A stretch of DNA of 64,000 nt from Roseimicrobium sp. ORNL1 (GCF_011044495.1 NZ_CP049143.1:4836001-4900000), one strand, 5' to 3'; shown: positions 1 to 9,488, counted from the stretch's first letter. A program made the numbers and translations. The notes: generated from the sequence alone by a model not told the origin.

Positions 1-1530
1 GGTGGCCACGCGCGAGAGATGCGCCAGTTCCTCCCGGCGCTGCTGCGCCTCCTGCGTGGCACGGCGGCGCTCCGTGATGTCGCGGGAGGCGCCACGAATC
101 TCCAGCTTCTGCCGATTGCCAAATTCATGCACACGTCCGTGAGAAGAGACCCAGCGCACGCTCCCGTCCGGATGCACCACACGGTGCTCCAGGGAAAAGG
201 CACCCCCGTCCCGCGCGGCCAGTTCCATGACGGACCTCAGGTTCGACTTGTCCTCCGGGTGCACCCGGGAGAGCACCTCTTCAAAGGTAACCCTGCCACT
301 CTCCGGTAGGCCGAAGATGGTGCGCCACGTCGCGGAACCGTCCATCTCATTCCTGCCCGACGTCCGGGTCCACAGTCCGATGTTTGCCGAGTCCGCCGCA
401 AGAGTGAGGTTGGCGGTCATCTCACTCGCCCGCTTCCGTGCGGCAATCAGCAGCGCGATAAGCACGGTCTGCAGGGCAATCACTCCGACGAAGGCGAGGA
501 ATGAGGTGCGATGCGCCTCCCACAACCCAACTTGGCGGAATCGGACAGTGGCTCCCGCTGGCAGCGCGGACTCTGGAATGTTCCACCGCTTCAGCTCACG
601 CGCATCATACACCGGCGGCTCCAGCGGGAAACTCTGCCACGGCAGACTGGAGGCGGGCACCCCGGACAACAGTTTCGCCGCCACCGCTGCTCCCTCCACG
701 GCCACCCTCTTCTGCGGCACCAGCCTTCCGCCCACGGTACCATGCTCCATCTGCACATCGTTGAAGGAAAACACCGGCGCATTGGATGCCTGGTGTATTG
801 CCTCCAGCCCTGTCTCCTCCACAATGGGCACGCCGACCGCATCACGCATCATCATGCCCACCAGCACGACCGAGTCCGGCGGCAGCGCCCTCACCGTGCT
901 CTGCATCTGCTTGAGAGATTGGTCGTTCATCCAGTGAAACGTCACGCGGTGGGAGAAGGCCGCCTCCCACTCCCGCTTCATCACCGCGGTCCAAAATTGA
1001 CCAATCGGTGAACCATCCTGGGCCACGTAAATCTGACGCGTGTTCGGCAGCACTTCGAAGATATTGCCGACCAGTGCATTGATATCCACGTCCGGGCCCA
1101 CCGAGACCGTATTGGGGTCGTTTTTCAGCGGCTCCACCCGGCGCTTTTCCGCATCCAGCAGGAGCATGGGCGCTGTGGGAAAGAGCGTGTCCCGATGCCT
1201 GCGACAGAACATGACCGCGGGACCGCCCACAGGAACCACCAGGTCCGGCATCTGCTTCTCGAATACCGCCCGAAGAAAATCGAGCAGAGGTTTCTCATTC
1301 TCAGCACCGTCGAACCGGGCCATCTCCAGCGACGCCTCCACAAACTCGATGGCCTTGGGACTCTGGCGTGCCAACTCTCCACGAAAAATGCTCGCCACCT
1401 CCCCATTCGGCGCGTAGTCCCGCCCGAAGGAATGCAGGATAAGCACATGCTGCGGCCCCTCCGCCATGAGCGCAGACGTCAGGAGCGGGAGCAGAAGCAG
1501 CAGCAGAACCCGGCAGACCATGGGAACCAT
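1..1530 (-). CDS. Sensor histidine kinase with periplasmic sensor and PAS domain (C-terminus outside window)
   Basis: The reading frame is open from about 1530 to the window edge, so the 3' part is missing. The N-terminus is a hydrophobic leader rich in Leu, followed by a region of about 300 residues resembling periplasmic ABC-type substrate-binding sensors (HVLILHSFGRDYAP; LVVPVGGPAVMF). A membrane segment (SFLAFVGVIALQTVLIALL) follows, then a PAS fold ending in a PAC-like stretch (EIRGASRDITERR). The visible end, EELAHLSRVAT, is the usual start of a histidine-kinase dimerisation helix. This suggests a membrane sensor kinase detecting a small periplasmic ligand. In-frame starts exist at 1548, 1530 and 1521; none has a clear Shine-Dalgarno. 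The ligand is unknown. Confidence 0.75.
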   Translation of the reverse strand, partial: MVPMVCRVLLLLLLPLLTSALMAEGPQHVLILHSFGRDYAPNGEVASIFRGELARQSPKAIEFVEASLEMARFDGAENEKPLLDFLRAVFEKQMPDLVVPVGGPAVMFCRRHRDTLFPTAPMLLLDAEKRRVEPLKNDPNTVSVGPDVDINALVGNIFEVLPNTRQIYVAQDGSPIGQFWTAVMKREWEAAFSHRVTFHWMNDQSLKQMQSTVRALPPDSVVLVGMMMRDAVGVPIVEETGLEAIHQASNAPVFSFNDVQMEHGTVGGRLVPQKRVAVEGAAVAAKLLSGVPASSLPWQSFPLEPPVYDARELKRWNIPESALPAGATVRFRQVGLWEAHRTSFLAFVGVIALQTVLIALLIAARKRASEMTANLTLAADSANIGLWTRTSGRNEMDGSATWRTIFGLPESGRVTFEEVLSRVHPEDKSNLRSVMELAARDGGAFSLEHRVVHPDGSVRWVSSHGRVHEFGNRQKLEIRGASRDITERRRATQEAQQRREELAHLSRVAT

Positions 1531-1721
1531 ATCTGCCCGAATTGGCATTCACAGGCAAGGATTTATCGACAGATGAAACGGAACTTTAGTGAAAGGCGAA
1601 GTTCACGTCACCCTCCCAAACGTCTGTGCCCCCTTTGGTGGGGGGTTGTTCCATAGGCGCTAACCTAAGATGGTAAGGGTATCTGCCAGTTTGGATTGGT
1701 ATGTCATGTTGGAATTTGCTC

Positions 1722-2048
1722 CCGGAGGGAGCACGGCTGGTAGCCGGTCGGTGGAGGGAACACCATGCCGCGTAAGCGGCACGTCTGGACGCGAAGCGCA
1801 AACCGTGAAGCCTGAGGAACGAAGGCAACATCAGCGACCGCAACCACCGGATCTATGACAAAACATCATGGCGTCCCGGAGGGCACGCCGGAAGGTGTGC
1901 CATGGTGATGGCGCCTCCCTTTCCCCAGCGCGCTTCCTCCACCGTCCCATCCGGAACGGAGCATCTTTTTGACGGCGTGATCCGGTGGTTGCGGTCGTCT
2001 AGACTCCCTCCACCAACCGGCTACCAGCCACTGTCCCTCCGGGACAAA
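1722..2048. repeat. Inverted pair of an interspersed repeat
   Basis: The gap of about 570 bases between the kinase and the AraC-type gene contains no convincing gene. A repeat starting near 1728 (CGGAGGG...GGCTGGTAGCCGGT) reappears in inverted orientation at about 2005-2044. A second shared block, CGACCGCAACCACCGGATC at 1835-1853, is inverted at 1979-1997. The right copy lacks about 75 bases present in the left. Short open frames here are translations of the repeat. Confidence 0.6.
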
Positions 2049-2096
2049 GCATCCACGACAACCCAAGTTAGCGCTTATGTGGGGGACGCCCCCTGC

Positions 2097-2507
2097 TCAC
2101 GCGGCGGACTCGTTGCTGCTATTGTCACTGCGGGTGTTGCGGTACTCGCTTGGCAGCATGCCCATGATTTGTTCAAAGGCATCGACAAACGAGTTGCTGC
2201 TGTTGTACCCCACGGCGAAGGCCACCTCCGCGATGCGGACACCGGGCCTCAACAGCTCTGCCGCGCGCGCGACGCGGAGACGGTTGATGTATTGTGGTAT
2301 ATCAGTTCCTGTGTATTCACGGAAGGCATCCTTCAGCTCGATGCCGCTGATCTCGAATTGAGATGCGAGCGTATTGAGCGTCCAGGTTCGCGTGTATTCT
2401 TTTTGCAGGAACTGTTCGACACGGTGAGCGGCACTAAGCGCAGGGCGAGGAAGCTGAGCCATGGATGAATGATGAGCAATCGCAGCAAACTGCGCAATAG
2501 GGTGCAT
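2097..2507 (-). CDS. AraC-family DNA-binding protein (HTH domain only)
   Basis: The C-terminal 100 residues match the double helix-turn-helix of AraC/XylS regulators: WTLNTLASQFEIS is the first recognition unit and IAEVAFAVGYNSSNSFVDAFEQIMGMLPSEYR the second, close to the family signature. There is no room for a ligand-binding domain; the protein is about 136 residues if it begins at MHPIAQF, which has a G-rich stretch just upstream. The frame stays open upstream, with alternative starts at 2540 (MFTYC) and 2657; 2462 (MAQL) is a later option. It is probably a stand-alone transcription regulator. Its targets are unknown, and its neighbours (sensor kinase, FAD oxidoreductase) do not identify them. 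Confidence 0.75.
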   Translation of the reverse strand: MHPIAQFAAIAHHSSMAQLPRPALSAAHRVEQFLQKEYTRTWTLNTLASQFEISGIELKDAFREYTGTDIPQYINRLRVARAAELLRPGVRIAEVAFAVGYNSSNSFVDAFEQIMGMLPSEYRNTRSDNSSNESAA

Positions 2508-2545
2508 CCCACCATGGTATAGGATGCAATAGGTAAACATGCTGA

Positions 2546-2561
2546 GCCCGCAATTGCGGGC
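2546..2561. promoter_or_regulatory. Perfect 16-bp palindrome upstream of the AraC-type gene
   Basis: GCCCGCAATTGCGGGC is a perfect palindrome 39 bases upstream of the preferred AraC-type start. It could be an operator for autoregulation. If translation really begins at 2657 it would lie inside the gene. Confidence 0.3.
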
Positions 2562-2840
2562 AATCACTGGAACAAAAATAATTCCCTTCGATAATTTTTG
2601 TCTATACAGGTCGCAGTGAAGGGGATGGGAACGAATCACCAACCGGGGCGGCACCAAATGGGAGAGCTAACCTAAAAGAAGTTTCACCTTTAGTAGAATG
2701 TAAACGTCTCCGGAGTTCGGGCTGAACCTGCGGATATTTTCCATTAATGGACATCCCATCGAACAAGGCGCCGGCTGCAAGGTGCATGGGATTCGACGTA
2801 GAGAAAAACTCGAACGTGGAAAGCACAACTCATGGCAGCT

Positions 2841-3095
2841 CCTACGCCGAAGGCGTTGCACATGCATAGCCCAGGGTCAGCCCGCGAAGCGGGCGCCACC
2901 CTGGGACCGCACGATGATTTATGAACGCCGCAGGTGTTCCACAAAGACGGTCAAGCGGTATGCCACATTATCCGGCCCTAACTGCTGTTTGTGGAACACC
3001 TTCGGCGTTCGATTCGCTTCTGACACCACCCAAGGTGGCGCTTGCTTCGCAAGCTGACCTTGGGCTGGACAATGTACAACGCCTTCGGCGTAGGG
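2841..3095. repeat. Inverted pair of ~105-bp interspersed repeats
   Basis: The block at 2841-2948 reappears as its reverse complement at about 2989-3095. Both copies contain GTGGAACACC, GGCGTT, a central hairpin of the form CAAGGTGGCGC...GCTGACCTTGG, and AACGCCTTCGGCGTAG. The arms are separated by about 40 bases. The rest of 2508-3190 shows no gene. Confidence 0.7.
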
Positions 3096-3193
3096 CCTGC
3101 GCGGCTATTCAAATGTGAAGACATTGGTTCCGCGCCATGTCCAGGGCATCGGAACAATACAGGAACATGCACGACGCCGGACCACAGCCCCAC

Positions 3194-3235
3194 CAAAAAA
3201 ATTACCCCGCCGCCCGTAGATTGGGCAGGCGGGGT
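3194..3235 (-). terminator. Intrinsic terminator of the FAD oxidoreductase gene
   Basis: Read on the minus strand, about 50 bases after the stop codon, the transcript forms an ACCCCGCC/GGCGGGGT stem followed by AATTTTTTT. A GC-rich stem plus U-tract is a classical rho-independent terminator. Confidence 0.8.
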
Positions 3236-3286
3236 ATCTAACTCTACCAGTGATCGTTCTTCGAAACCTTCGCGCAGAAAGTCCGC

Positions 3287-5374
3287 TTATTTTTTCCCCA
3301 CGGGCAGCCACTGCACCACGTCCACGATCACGTGGCCATCTGTGCCTTCGTTGGAGATTTCCACGCTGGCTTCCTCGCCTTCGTTGAAGGTGAAGGTTCC
3401 CACCGGCTGCAGGTAACCTTCCACGGAGGGCTTGTTCTTCTGGTTCACCTTCACCGTCTTTGAGCCACCGACATAATGCACGGTCACGGGGACATTGCTG
3501 GCGCGGTTGCTCAGGGCTGTGTAGCCGATGCGCACTTCATAGCTGCCGGCCTTCGGGAGCTTCGCGGTGAAGACGGCCTTCTGCGTGCCCTTCCCCTCGT
3601 TGTTGTCGTGCGCATAGCCTTCGCCAATGAACGGATGCGAGGTGGTGCCATGCGACTCGAAGCCGGTGAGCTTCGCCTGCAGGTCATCCACGATGATGCC
3701 GCCGAGCTTCTCCTTGTCCACCACCGCTGCCACGGGGATGGGAGGGGATTCAAAATCCAGCACCTGGCCGTCCGCCAGCAGGCGCTCCTTGAGCTTCGCG
3801 TAGTCGATTTTCTGAATGTCCACGCCCTGGTCGATGGCCTGCACCGCCGCGGTGGCAGAGCTCTGGCCGAGCACCATGAACACGGGCTCCATGCGGATGC
3901 TGCCGTAGGCAATGTGGGAGGCGCTCAGGCAGATGGGCACGAGGAGATTCGTGCACTCCTCCGCCTTGGGACGGATGCTGCGGAAGCTCACGGGATAAGG
4001 ACGCACCCCCACCTGCACATCACCTTCATTGCGCACCTTGCCTTCCTTGGTGATGTAGCGCTGCACGTTGTGCGAGTCCATGTTGTAGGCGCCCATGCCC
4101 ACGCTGTCCTCCACCACTTCGAGACGGCGGCAGTTCTTCTCAGACATCACGTAGTCGCCAATCATACGACGTGCTTCGCGCACGTAGAGCTGGCGGGGCC
4201 AGTGGCCGCTGTCGGCGAATTCATCCTTGCACAGGCCGAGCTTGGAGAAGGCGGCACGCATCTTCTCCGGCACGCGGGGATGGTTCGCATAGGTCCACAT
4301 GAGGCCCATCTGATAATCGCGATGCTCCTGCACGATTTTTTCGCGCTTGGCGTAGTCCGCATCGGGATACTCATAGTTCATGCCGATGTTATCCGTGCTG
4401 ACGGCGAAGTTGTTGTTCGTGTCCGTCTTGCGATTGGGCATGGGTGTGGGCGCCCACGAGTTGCGGTCGTCACCGGCCTCCACATTGCGCAGGGCGAGTT
4501 CGAAGTGCTTCTCGTCGTAGTTCGCGGGCTTCGGCCAGGGGATGCGGTTCTGCTCGTCATCCGTGCTGCACATGCGGTAGTTGTAGGCCTGCACGCGGTG
4601 GTCACCTGCGAACTCCTCGCCCGGGCCTTCCTTCTGCACGCCGGGGATGATGCCGCTCTTTGGATCACCGGGAATCACATAAGGATCCACGTCCACCTTG
4701 AACTGGTGGCTCTTCGAGCGGCCCACCTGCACGCCATTGAGCGTCTCGCCGTAGGTGGCGTTCGCCTCGCGGCCCACGTGGTATTTCACTCCGGCCTTCG
4801 CCATGAGGTCGCCCTCATAGGTGGCATCGATGAACATCTTCCCGGAGAAGCGCTTGCCGCTCTCCATGATGATCTCGGTGATCTTCGCTCCGTCCTTCTT
4901 CACGCCATTCTTCAAGTCCAGGCGCTCCCCAAAGACCACAGGCACCTTGGCCTCGGCAATCCAGGTGTCATACACCTTGCTGGCCACATGTGGCTCGAAG
5001 GTCCACATGGTATTCTCCGTGGCGCTGTTTCCATGGGGACGCTTGGCGAAATACTGATCGCGCGTCTGCTGGCGCCACTCCTTGTCATTCTGGTAGTGCT
5101 GCCAGATGCGGTGATAAAACTCACGCGAGATGCCGCCGATGGCCTTCTTGTTGCCAATGTCCGTGGCGCCCAGGCCGCCGGTGGTGAGGCCGCCGAGGAA
5201 CTTCGTGGGCTCAATGAGCACCACCGTCTTGCCCATCTTCGCCGACTGGATGGCAGCGGTGACGCCACCAGACGTGCCGCCGTACACGACGACGTCAAAT
5301 TTTTGAGCTTCCTCGGCAGCAAGTGTCGAGGTGAGTGAGGCGACAGCCAGAAGCAGGGTCCGTTTGGGAAACAT
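3287..5374 (-). CDS. Secreted FAD-dependent oxidoreductase with C-terminal golvesin-like domain
   Basis: This 695-residue protein starts with a short signal peptide (MFPKRTLLLAVASLTSTLAAEE). A Rossmann FAD-binding motif follows at about residues 26-55 (DVVVYGGTSGGVTAAI...VVLIE), and then the FAD_oxidored family body, with conserved features such as FIDATYEGDLMAKAGV. The last 140 residues (KAVFTAKLPKAGSYEVRIGY...HVIVDVVQWLPV) resemble the golvesin/xanthan-lyase-type beta-sandwich often attached to extracellular polysaccharide enzymes. Such proteins are numerous in Planctomycetes and Verrucomicrobia and probably act on periplasmic or extracellular sugars, but the substrate is not established. 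It is a single gene with its own terminator. The long open frame on the opposite strand is a codon-bias shadow. Confidence 0.88.
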   Translation of the reverse strand: MFPKRTLLLAVASLTSTLAAEEAQKFDVVVYGGTSGGVTAAIQSAKMGKTVVLIEPTKFLGGLTTGGLGATDIGNKKAIGGISREFYHRIWQHYQNDKEWRQQTRDQYFAKRPHGNSATENTMWTFEPHVASKVYDTWIAEAKVPVVFGERLDLKNGVKKDGAKITEIIMESGKRFSGKMFIDATYEGDLMAKAGVKYHVGREANATYGETLNGVQVGRSKSHQFKVDVDPYVIPGDPKSGIIPGVQKEGPGEEFAGDHRVQAYNYRMCSTDDEQNRIPWPKPANYDEKHFELALRNVEAGDDRNSWAPTPMPNRKTDTNNNFAVSTDNIGMNYEYPDADYAKREKIVQEHRDYQMGLMWTYANHPRVPEKMRAAFSKLGLCKDEFADSGHWPRQLYVREARRMIGDYVMSEKNCRRLEVVEDSVGMGAYNMDSHNVQRYITKEGKVRNEGDVQVGVRPYPVSFRSIRPKAEECTNLLVPICLSASHIAYGSIRMEPVFMVLGQSSATAAVQAIDQGVDIQKIDYAKLKERLLADGQVLDFESPPIPVAAVVDKEKLGGIIVDDLQAKLTGFESHGTTSHPFIGEGYAHDNNEGKGTQKAVFTAKLPKAGSYEVRIGYTALSNRASNVPVTVHYVGGSKTVKVNQKNKPSVEGYLQPVGTFTFNEGEEASVEISNEGTDGHVIVDVVQWLPVGKK

Positions 5375-5656
5375 CGTGAGTCAGGTGCGGTGGAACGTGT
5401 GAAACCGGAAAAGAGAACGCATCACCGTGCGCGCTCTCGCACGGCAGGTGCGTGTATTCCGTGTTCTGGACCAAGGTCCGAAATCGGATTCTTGGACAGG
5501 AAGAATTACGCTTTCAGAAGGAGGAGCCTCCGAAGTTGAAACAGGTCCGGGGGAACGGTGCCATCCGCTGTCCATGGCATGAGCTACATGTCATCCTCAG
5601 AACGTGGCCGGTTTCATTTATTCATTTATTCCGAACTGCTATTTTCCCGCTTGTAA

Positions 5657-8029
5657 ATGCCCTCGCTGTCAGGCAGCACATGCCCCTTTCCAATGTTGCC
5701 AAAGGCCTGCCACTCCCAGACTCCGCACCTTCTTCGCTTCGCGCTTCCGCTCATCGCTGTCGTTCTCCTTGGCTTGTTGCCTGAGGGTGCCCAGTCGGCG
5801 TCGCCACCGACCTCCCAGCCCGAGGAAGTGGTGGCCACCCCTCAACAGGGATCCGCGGTCCAGGCACCGGCCGCCACCGCCACTACTCCCGCGATCACAA
5901 AAAGCACCCCCAAGGTCGCAAGCCTGCCGTGGGTGCGTGTGCCCCTGGTGCTGGCCCTCCTCCTGGGGGTACTGGGGTCTCTTGCACTCGGGTGGACCAG
6001 CACCCGGAAGCTCGCACTCGCGTGGAAAGGAGCTTCGACCCGAGGCAGGGTTGGCATCCTTGCGAAAGGCTTCGCAGGGATGGTTTTGTGGTTGTCGATC
6101 GCCTCCCATGCTTTCGATATTGCTGGATATCACGGCCTGGTGGCGATCGACCTGGAGAGGTCTTGGCAGCAAGTGCTGGAGTACGCCGCCGCGCATGGTC
6201 TGAGCTTCGGAGGTCAAATCATCTACACCTATGGGCCGCTCGGCTTCCTCACCACGGAAAGCGGCTTGGGAGGATTTGCCACGGAGCGCGCGCTCTTCGG
6301 CTGGGCCAGTGCCACAGTGGCCGCATACCTGGCGTTCAGAGTGGCGTTTATCCTCCCCAAACAGTACCGGTATCTCCCGTGGGCGTGGCTGCTGCTGAGT
6401 CCCGGGACGGAGGTCATGACGGCCGCCACGGTGGGCGTCGTGCTCATGTCCCCTCCCCGGTCCGTGGTGGTCGCGGGACTGGAGGTGCTGGGACTGGCCG
6501 CCTACGGGGCCATCATGTTCAGTTGCAAGTTCACGAATGTGGTCGCCTGGTCCGGCATGCTGGGAGCCGTGGCGCTCTACTACCTCCTGTGCGGACAGTG
6601 GAAGAGTGCCTTGGTGAAGGTGGTCCCGTTCGGCGTTCTCGGTATTGCCGTCTGGGTATTCAGCGGACAGCAGCTGAGCGGCCTTCCTCTGTACATCTCC
6701 AACGCACTGAAAATCTCCGGGGGCTATGACACCATGTCCATCCCTGCCCCTGCAGGATTGCTCTTCGCCGCGGTGACTGCAGCGGTGGCGCTGATACTCC
6801 TGAGCCTCGCGGGTCTTTGGGCGTCTCCCTGGCCGCAGAAGCTCAGGAATCTGGTCAAAGTCCTGATGATCCTCGGATGCGCCTTCATCTCCTGGAAGCA
6901 TGGCTTTGTACGTGGAGACATGGGCCATGTGTTCCTGTTCCTGTGGGTGGCCGCACCATATGTCATTCTCCTGCTCTGGGCCTGCCCGGTTCCGGCCTGG
7001 CTCGTGAGCCTGAGCTGCAATTCGCCCTCGGGAGCTGGAAATGAAGTTCGTCTGGTCAGGGCGCGACTGACTACTGTCGCTCTGGTTGTCGTCGTCGTAT
7101 GCACGCTCGGTTCGATGCTGGTCTATACAGGGAACCCCGCAGTAAGCCTGCGCATCCCCTTTTCACTAAGTCGAGGCGCCCATCGTAAAGCACTGGCCAC
7201 CCTGTCCCCTGATTTCCGGCTCCCTGGAGTGGCCGACCTGAACCCCACACTACGCGCTGAGGCAGACCTTCCCAACCTCACCAAGATGGTGGGAACAGAG
7301 ACCGTGGATGTGATCACCAACACTCAAGTGTGGGCGGTCGCCAACCACATGAACTATGCTCCGCGTCCGATATTCCAAGGCTATGCAGCAGGCTCCCCGG
7401 AACTGCAGAGGATGAATCTGGCGCATTACCTCTCCCCAGCCACCAAACCGCGCTACGCCCTCCTTCACCTCGGGCCCATCGATGGCCGGCATCCCTGGCT
7501 GGAAGATGCTCCCCTGCTGCTGCATCTAGCCACCCGATGGAGGCCCCTTTGGGAAGATCGTGGTTTTGTCCTGCTCGAAGAAGACCCCAATGCCAGGGAA
7601 AGCACCTGGACCAAAGTGAAGTCCTCCAAGAGCACTCCCTGGGGCAAGTGGGTGAAGTTCGTCTCCGAACCCGGAAGGCTGCTCTCCCTCCGGGTGGAAA
7701 CTCTGAGGACTGGCTACGGCCGCCTGAAGCGCTTCTTATATCAGGGCACGCAGTGCGAGATCACCCTCCGGCTTGATACCGGCGAGGAGGTCAAGCGGAC
7801 CTTCGTTCCCGAGCTCGCAGCCGAAGGCTTTTTGGTGAGTCCGTTCTTTCCAGCGGCTCCACACTTCGCCGAGTGGCGGAGCAATCCCGCCTTTTCATCT
7901 CCCCAGGTGGTGGCCTTCAAGCTCGCCCCCGTTGCCGGAGGGGAAGCCGAATTTATACCAACGTTCAAGTATCAGCTCTCGGCCTACAAGTACCACATGA
8001 AGGCACGCCCCGCCGTTCTCCCCCAGTGA
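5657..8029 (+). CDS. Polytopic inner-membrane protein, GT-C-like architecture, function unknown
   Basis: The protein has 790 residues. The first hydrophobic segment (HLLRFALPLIAVVLLGLL) is followed by a Pro/Ala/Thr-rich linker of about 60 residues and then about ten further membrane helices up to residue 490. The last 290 residues are soluble. The pattern of many helices plus a C-terminal soluble domain recalls GT-C glycosyltransferases, but I see no diagnostic DE/DxD motif at the expected first loop, so no enzyme is assigned. The motif GGQIIYTYGPLGFLTTESG near residue 185 looks like a conserved extracytoplasmic loop. A second start at 5693 would shorten the leader by 12 residues. The minus-strand frame over 5669-6928 is a shadow. 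Confidence 0.75.
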   Translation: MPSLSGSTCPFPMLPKACHSQTPHLLRFALPLIAVVLLGLLPEGAQSASPPTSQPEEVVATPQQGSAVQAPAATATTPAITKSTPKVASLPWVRVPLVLALLLGVLGSLALGWTSTRKLALAWKGASTRGRVGILAKGFAGMVLWLSIASHAFDIAGYHGLVAIDLERSWQQVLEYAAAHGLSFGGQIIYTYGPLGFLTTESGLGGFATERALFGWASATVAAYLAFRVAFILPKQYRYLPWAWLLLSPGTEVMTAATVGVVLMSPPRSVVVAGLEVLGLAAYGAIMFSCKFTNVVAWSGMLGAVALYYLLCGQWKSALVKVVPFGVLGIAVWVFSGQQLSGLPLYISNALKISGGYDTMSIPAPAGLLFAAVTAAVALILLSLAGLWASPWPQKLRNLVKVLMILGCAFISWKHGFVRGDMGHVFLFLWVAAPYVILLLWACPVPAWLVSLSCNSPSGAGNEVRLVRARLTTVALVVVVVCTLGSMLVYTGNPAVSLRIPFSLSRGAHRKALATLSPDFRLPGVADLNPTLRAEADLPNLTKMVGTETVDVITNTQVWAVANHMNYAPRPIFQGYAAGSPELQRMNLAHYLSPATKPRYALLHLGPIDGRHPWLEDAPLLLHLATRWRPLWEDRGFVLLEEDPNARESTWTKVKSSKSTPWGKWVKFVSEPGRLLSLRVETLRTGYGRLKRFLYQGTQCEITLRLDTGEEVKRTFVPELAAEGFLVSPFFPAAPHFAEWRSNPAFSSPQVVAFKLAPVAGGEAEFIPTFKYQLSAYKYHMKARPAVLPQ

Positions 8030-8190
8030 GTGCAGTGCCTTGGAACCCCCAGCGGCCAGCGAGGTATTTTCCCAGCATTGAACGCCTGAAGGAGGAGCGT
8101 GCCAGACTCCTCGTTTGATTTCCCCACACTTCCCGCTCATGATACATGAGCGTCGCCAAAGTCTATCCATAGGACGGCGACATCAACACC

Positions 8191-8769
8191 ATGAAATACC
8201 TTCTGGTTATTGCTCTTATCGCACTGGTCGTGTGGAATGCCTACCGCAGTCCCGCATCCGAATATCTCTACCCCAAGGACGGCCAGAGCCAGCGCTACCG
8301 CGTCAAGGTGACGGCAAATCAAGGACATCTAGAAGGAGGAGTCACCATCCGCAACGAGAGCACGGTGAAGATCGATGGTCGCGAATACAGCAAGTGCGTC
8401 ATCAACTTCGACGGCATACCCGGCTCCAAGACCGTAACCACCTACATGCGAGCGGAGAACGACGGCATCTATTCCCGCCGTAGCACGGACAAACAGGAGG
8501 CACAGTTCCTGGACCTGCCACTTCCCCCGGAAGTAGGACGTAAATGGCGCTACAATGTGAATGGCAACGTCGTGGAGAAGGAAATTGTCTCCATCGAGAC
8601 GGTGCATACTTCCCAGAAGTCGTACGAGCAATGTGTCAAAGTCGTGAGCAAGGGCATCAGCGAGTCCGGCTCCATAGAATCGACCGTCTACCACGCCCCA
8701 GGAGTTGGGCAGGTGAAAGCTGTGATGAAATTCCCGGCGGCAACGGTGGAGATGACGCTCGAAGAATAG
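8191..8769 (+). CDS. Membrane-anchored protein, tandem paralog 1 of 3
   Basis: The 192-residue product begins with an uncleaved-looking membrane anchor (MKYLLVIALIALVVWNAY) and continues as a soluble beta-rich domain with no recognised family. It shares the anchors DGIYSRRS, LPLPPEVGRKWRY and YHAPGVGQVK with the two genes downstream, so all three arose by duplication. The position of the anchor implies that the domain faces the periplasm. The wording of the motifs resembles small DUF3108/lipoprotein-like beta domains, but that is only a guess. A short inverted repeat (8134-8152) lies upstream. Confidence 0.75.
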   Translation: MKYLLVIALIALVVWNAYRSPASEYLYPKDGQSQRYRVKVTANQGHLEGGVTIRNESTVKIDGREYSKCVINFDGIPGSKTVTTYMRAENDGIYSRRSTDKQEAQFLDLPLPPEVGRKWRYNVNGNVVEKEIVSIETVHTSQKSYEQCVKVVSKGISESGSIESTVYHAPGVGQVKAVMKFPAATVEMTLEE

Positions 8770-8894
8770 GAAACAGGGAATCCTGGCCCTATCAACACCG
8801 CCCGTGAATAGTGGGCCATTATGATGTCATTGGCTTGATTTCTTTTTCGAAGAACGCCAATATCGAATAAAGAAACATAGCTATCTGTGCACGC

Positions 8895-9488
8895 ATGAAA
8901 ACAATCCTTGGTTTTCTCATCGGCGCCTTCTTTGTGTGGTTCTACCTCCACACGCCCCCCATACCGGAGGCTTCGCGTTATTACAGCATCAAGGAGGCGC
9001 TGTTTGATGTGACGGTCGCGACTCCCAATTCCTTGTATTCAGGCACGGCAAAGATGCAGTATGGCGGCACTGTCACGTTCAATGGCATCGAGTATCACAA
9101 GTTCACCTTCGTGTTCGAGCCCAAGCTCGGGATGCCCGATGAATATCTCTTCACCCGCCTCACGGAGGACGGCATCTATGCCCGCACCTTTGCACCCAAA
9201 AAAGAAGCACCGGAGTACCCCCTTGTTCCGTTTCCGCTGAGAGCCGGCAACGAATGGCAGGACATGATTAACGGTTATGTGCGCAAAAACAGGATGTTGC
9301 GCATCCAGTCTCTGGAAACCTCCACCAAAGTCTATCCCCAGTGTGTGCATATCCAGTCCTCGGGACACTACGACAGAACTGCAATGAGCCGGACGACCGT
9401 CTACGCGCCTGATGTGGGCCTGGTGAAAATGCACTACACGAGTGGCGGAGAAAAACGTTCCATCGAGATGGTCCGCAAGGCTGGATGA
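8895..9488 (+). CDS. Membrane-anchored protein, tandem paralog 2 of 3
   Basis: The 197-residue product has an N-terminal anchor (MKTILGFLIGAFFVWFYL) and is the most divergent of the three neighbours. It keeps EDGIYARTF, VPFPLRAGNEWQ and YAPDVGLVKM, in the same order and spacing as its paralogs. It is separated from the upstream copy by about 125 AT-richer bases, so it may have its own promoter. Function is unknown. Fast divergence within a tandem set is typical of envelope proteins, but no partner can be inferred from the sequence. Confidence 0.72.
   Translation: MKTILGFLIGAFFVWFYLHTPPIPEASRYYSIKEALFDVTVATPNSLYSGTAKMQYGGTVTFNGIEYHKFTFVFEPKLGMPDEYLFTRLTEDGIYARTFAPKKEAPEYPLVPFPLRAGNEWQDMINGYVRKNRMLRIQSLETSTKVYPQCVHIQSSGHYDRTAMSRTTVYAPDVGLVKMHYTSGGEKRSIEMVRKAG

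Noticed and set aside
1670-2468. Several plus-strand frames between the sensor kinase and the AraC-type gene
   Set aside because: They translate interspersed repeat sequence or run antisense to the AraC-type gene.
3476-5338. 620-residue plus-strand frame opposite the FAD oxidoreductase
   Set aside because: His/Ala/Leu-rich translation without domains; a shadow of the real gene on the minus strand.
5669-6928. 419-residue minus-strand frame over the polytopic membrane protein
   Set aside because: Low-complexity charged translation; the plus strand has clear membrane helices.
8134-8152. CGCTCATG-ATA-CATGAGCG as terminator of the 5657-8029 gene
   Set aside because: The stem is perfect but no T-run follows on either strand, and it lies 100 bases after the stop; it may be an operator but there is no further support.
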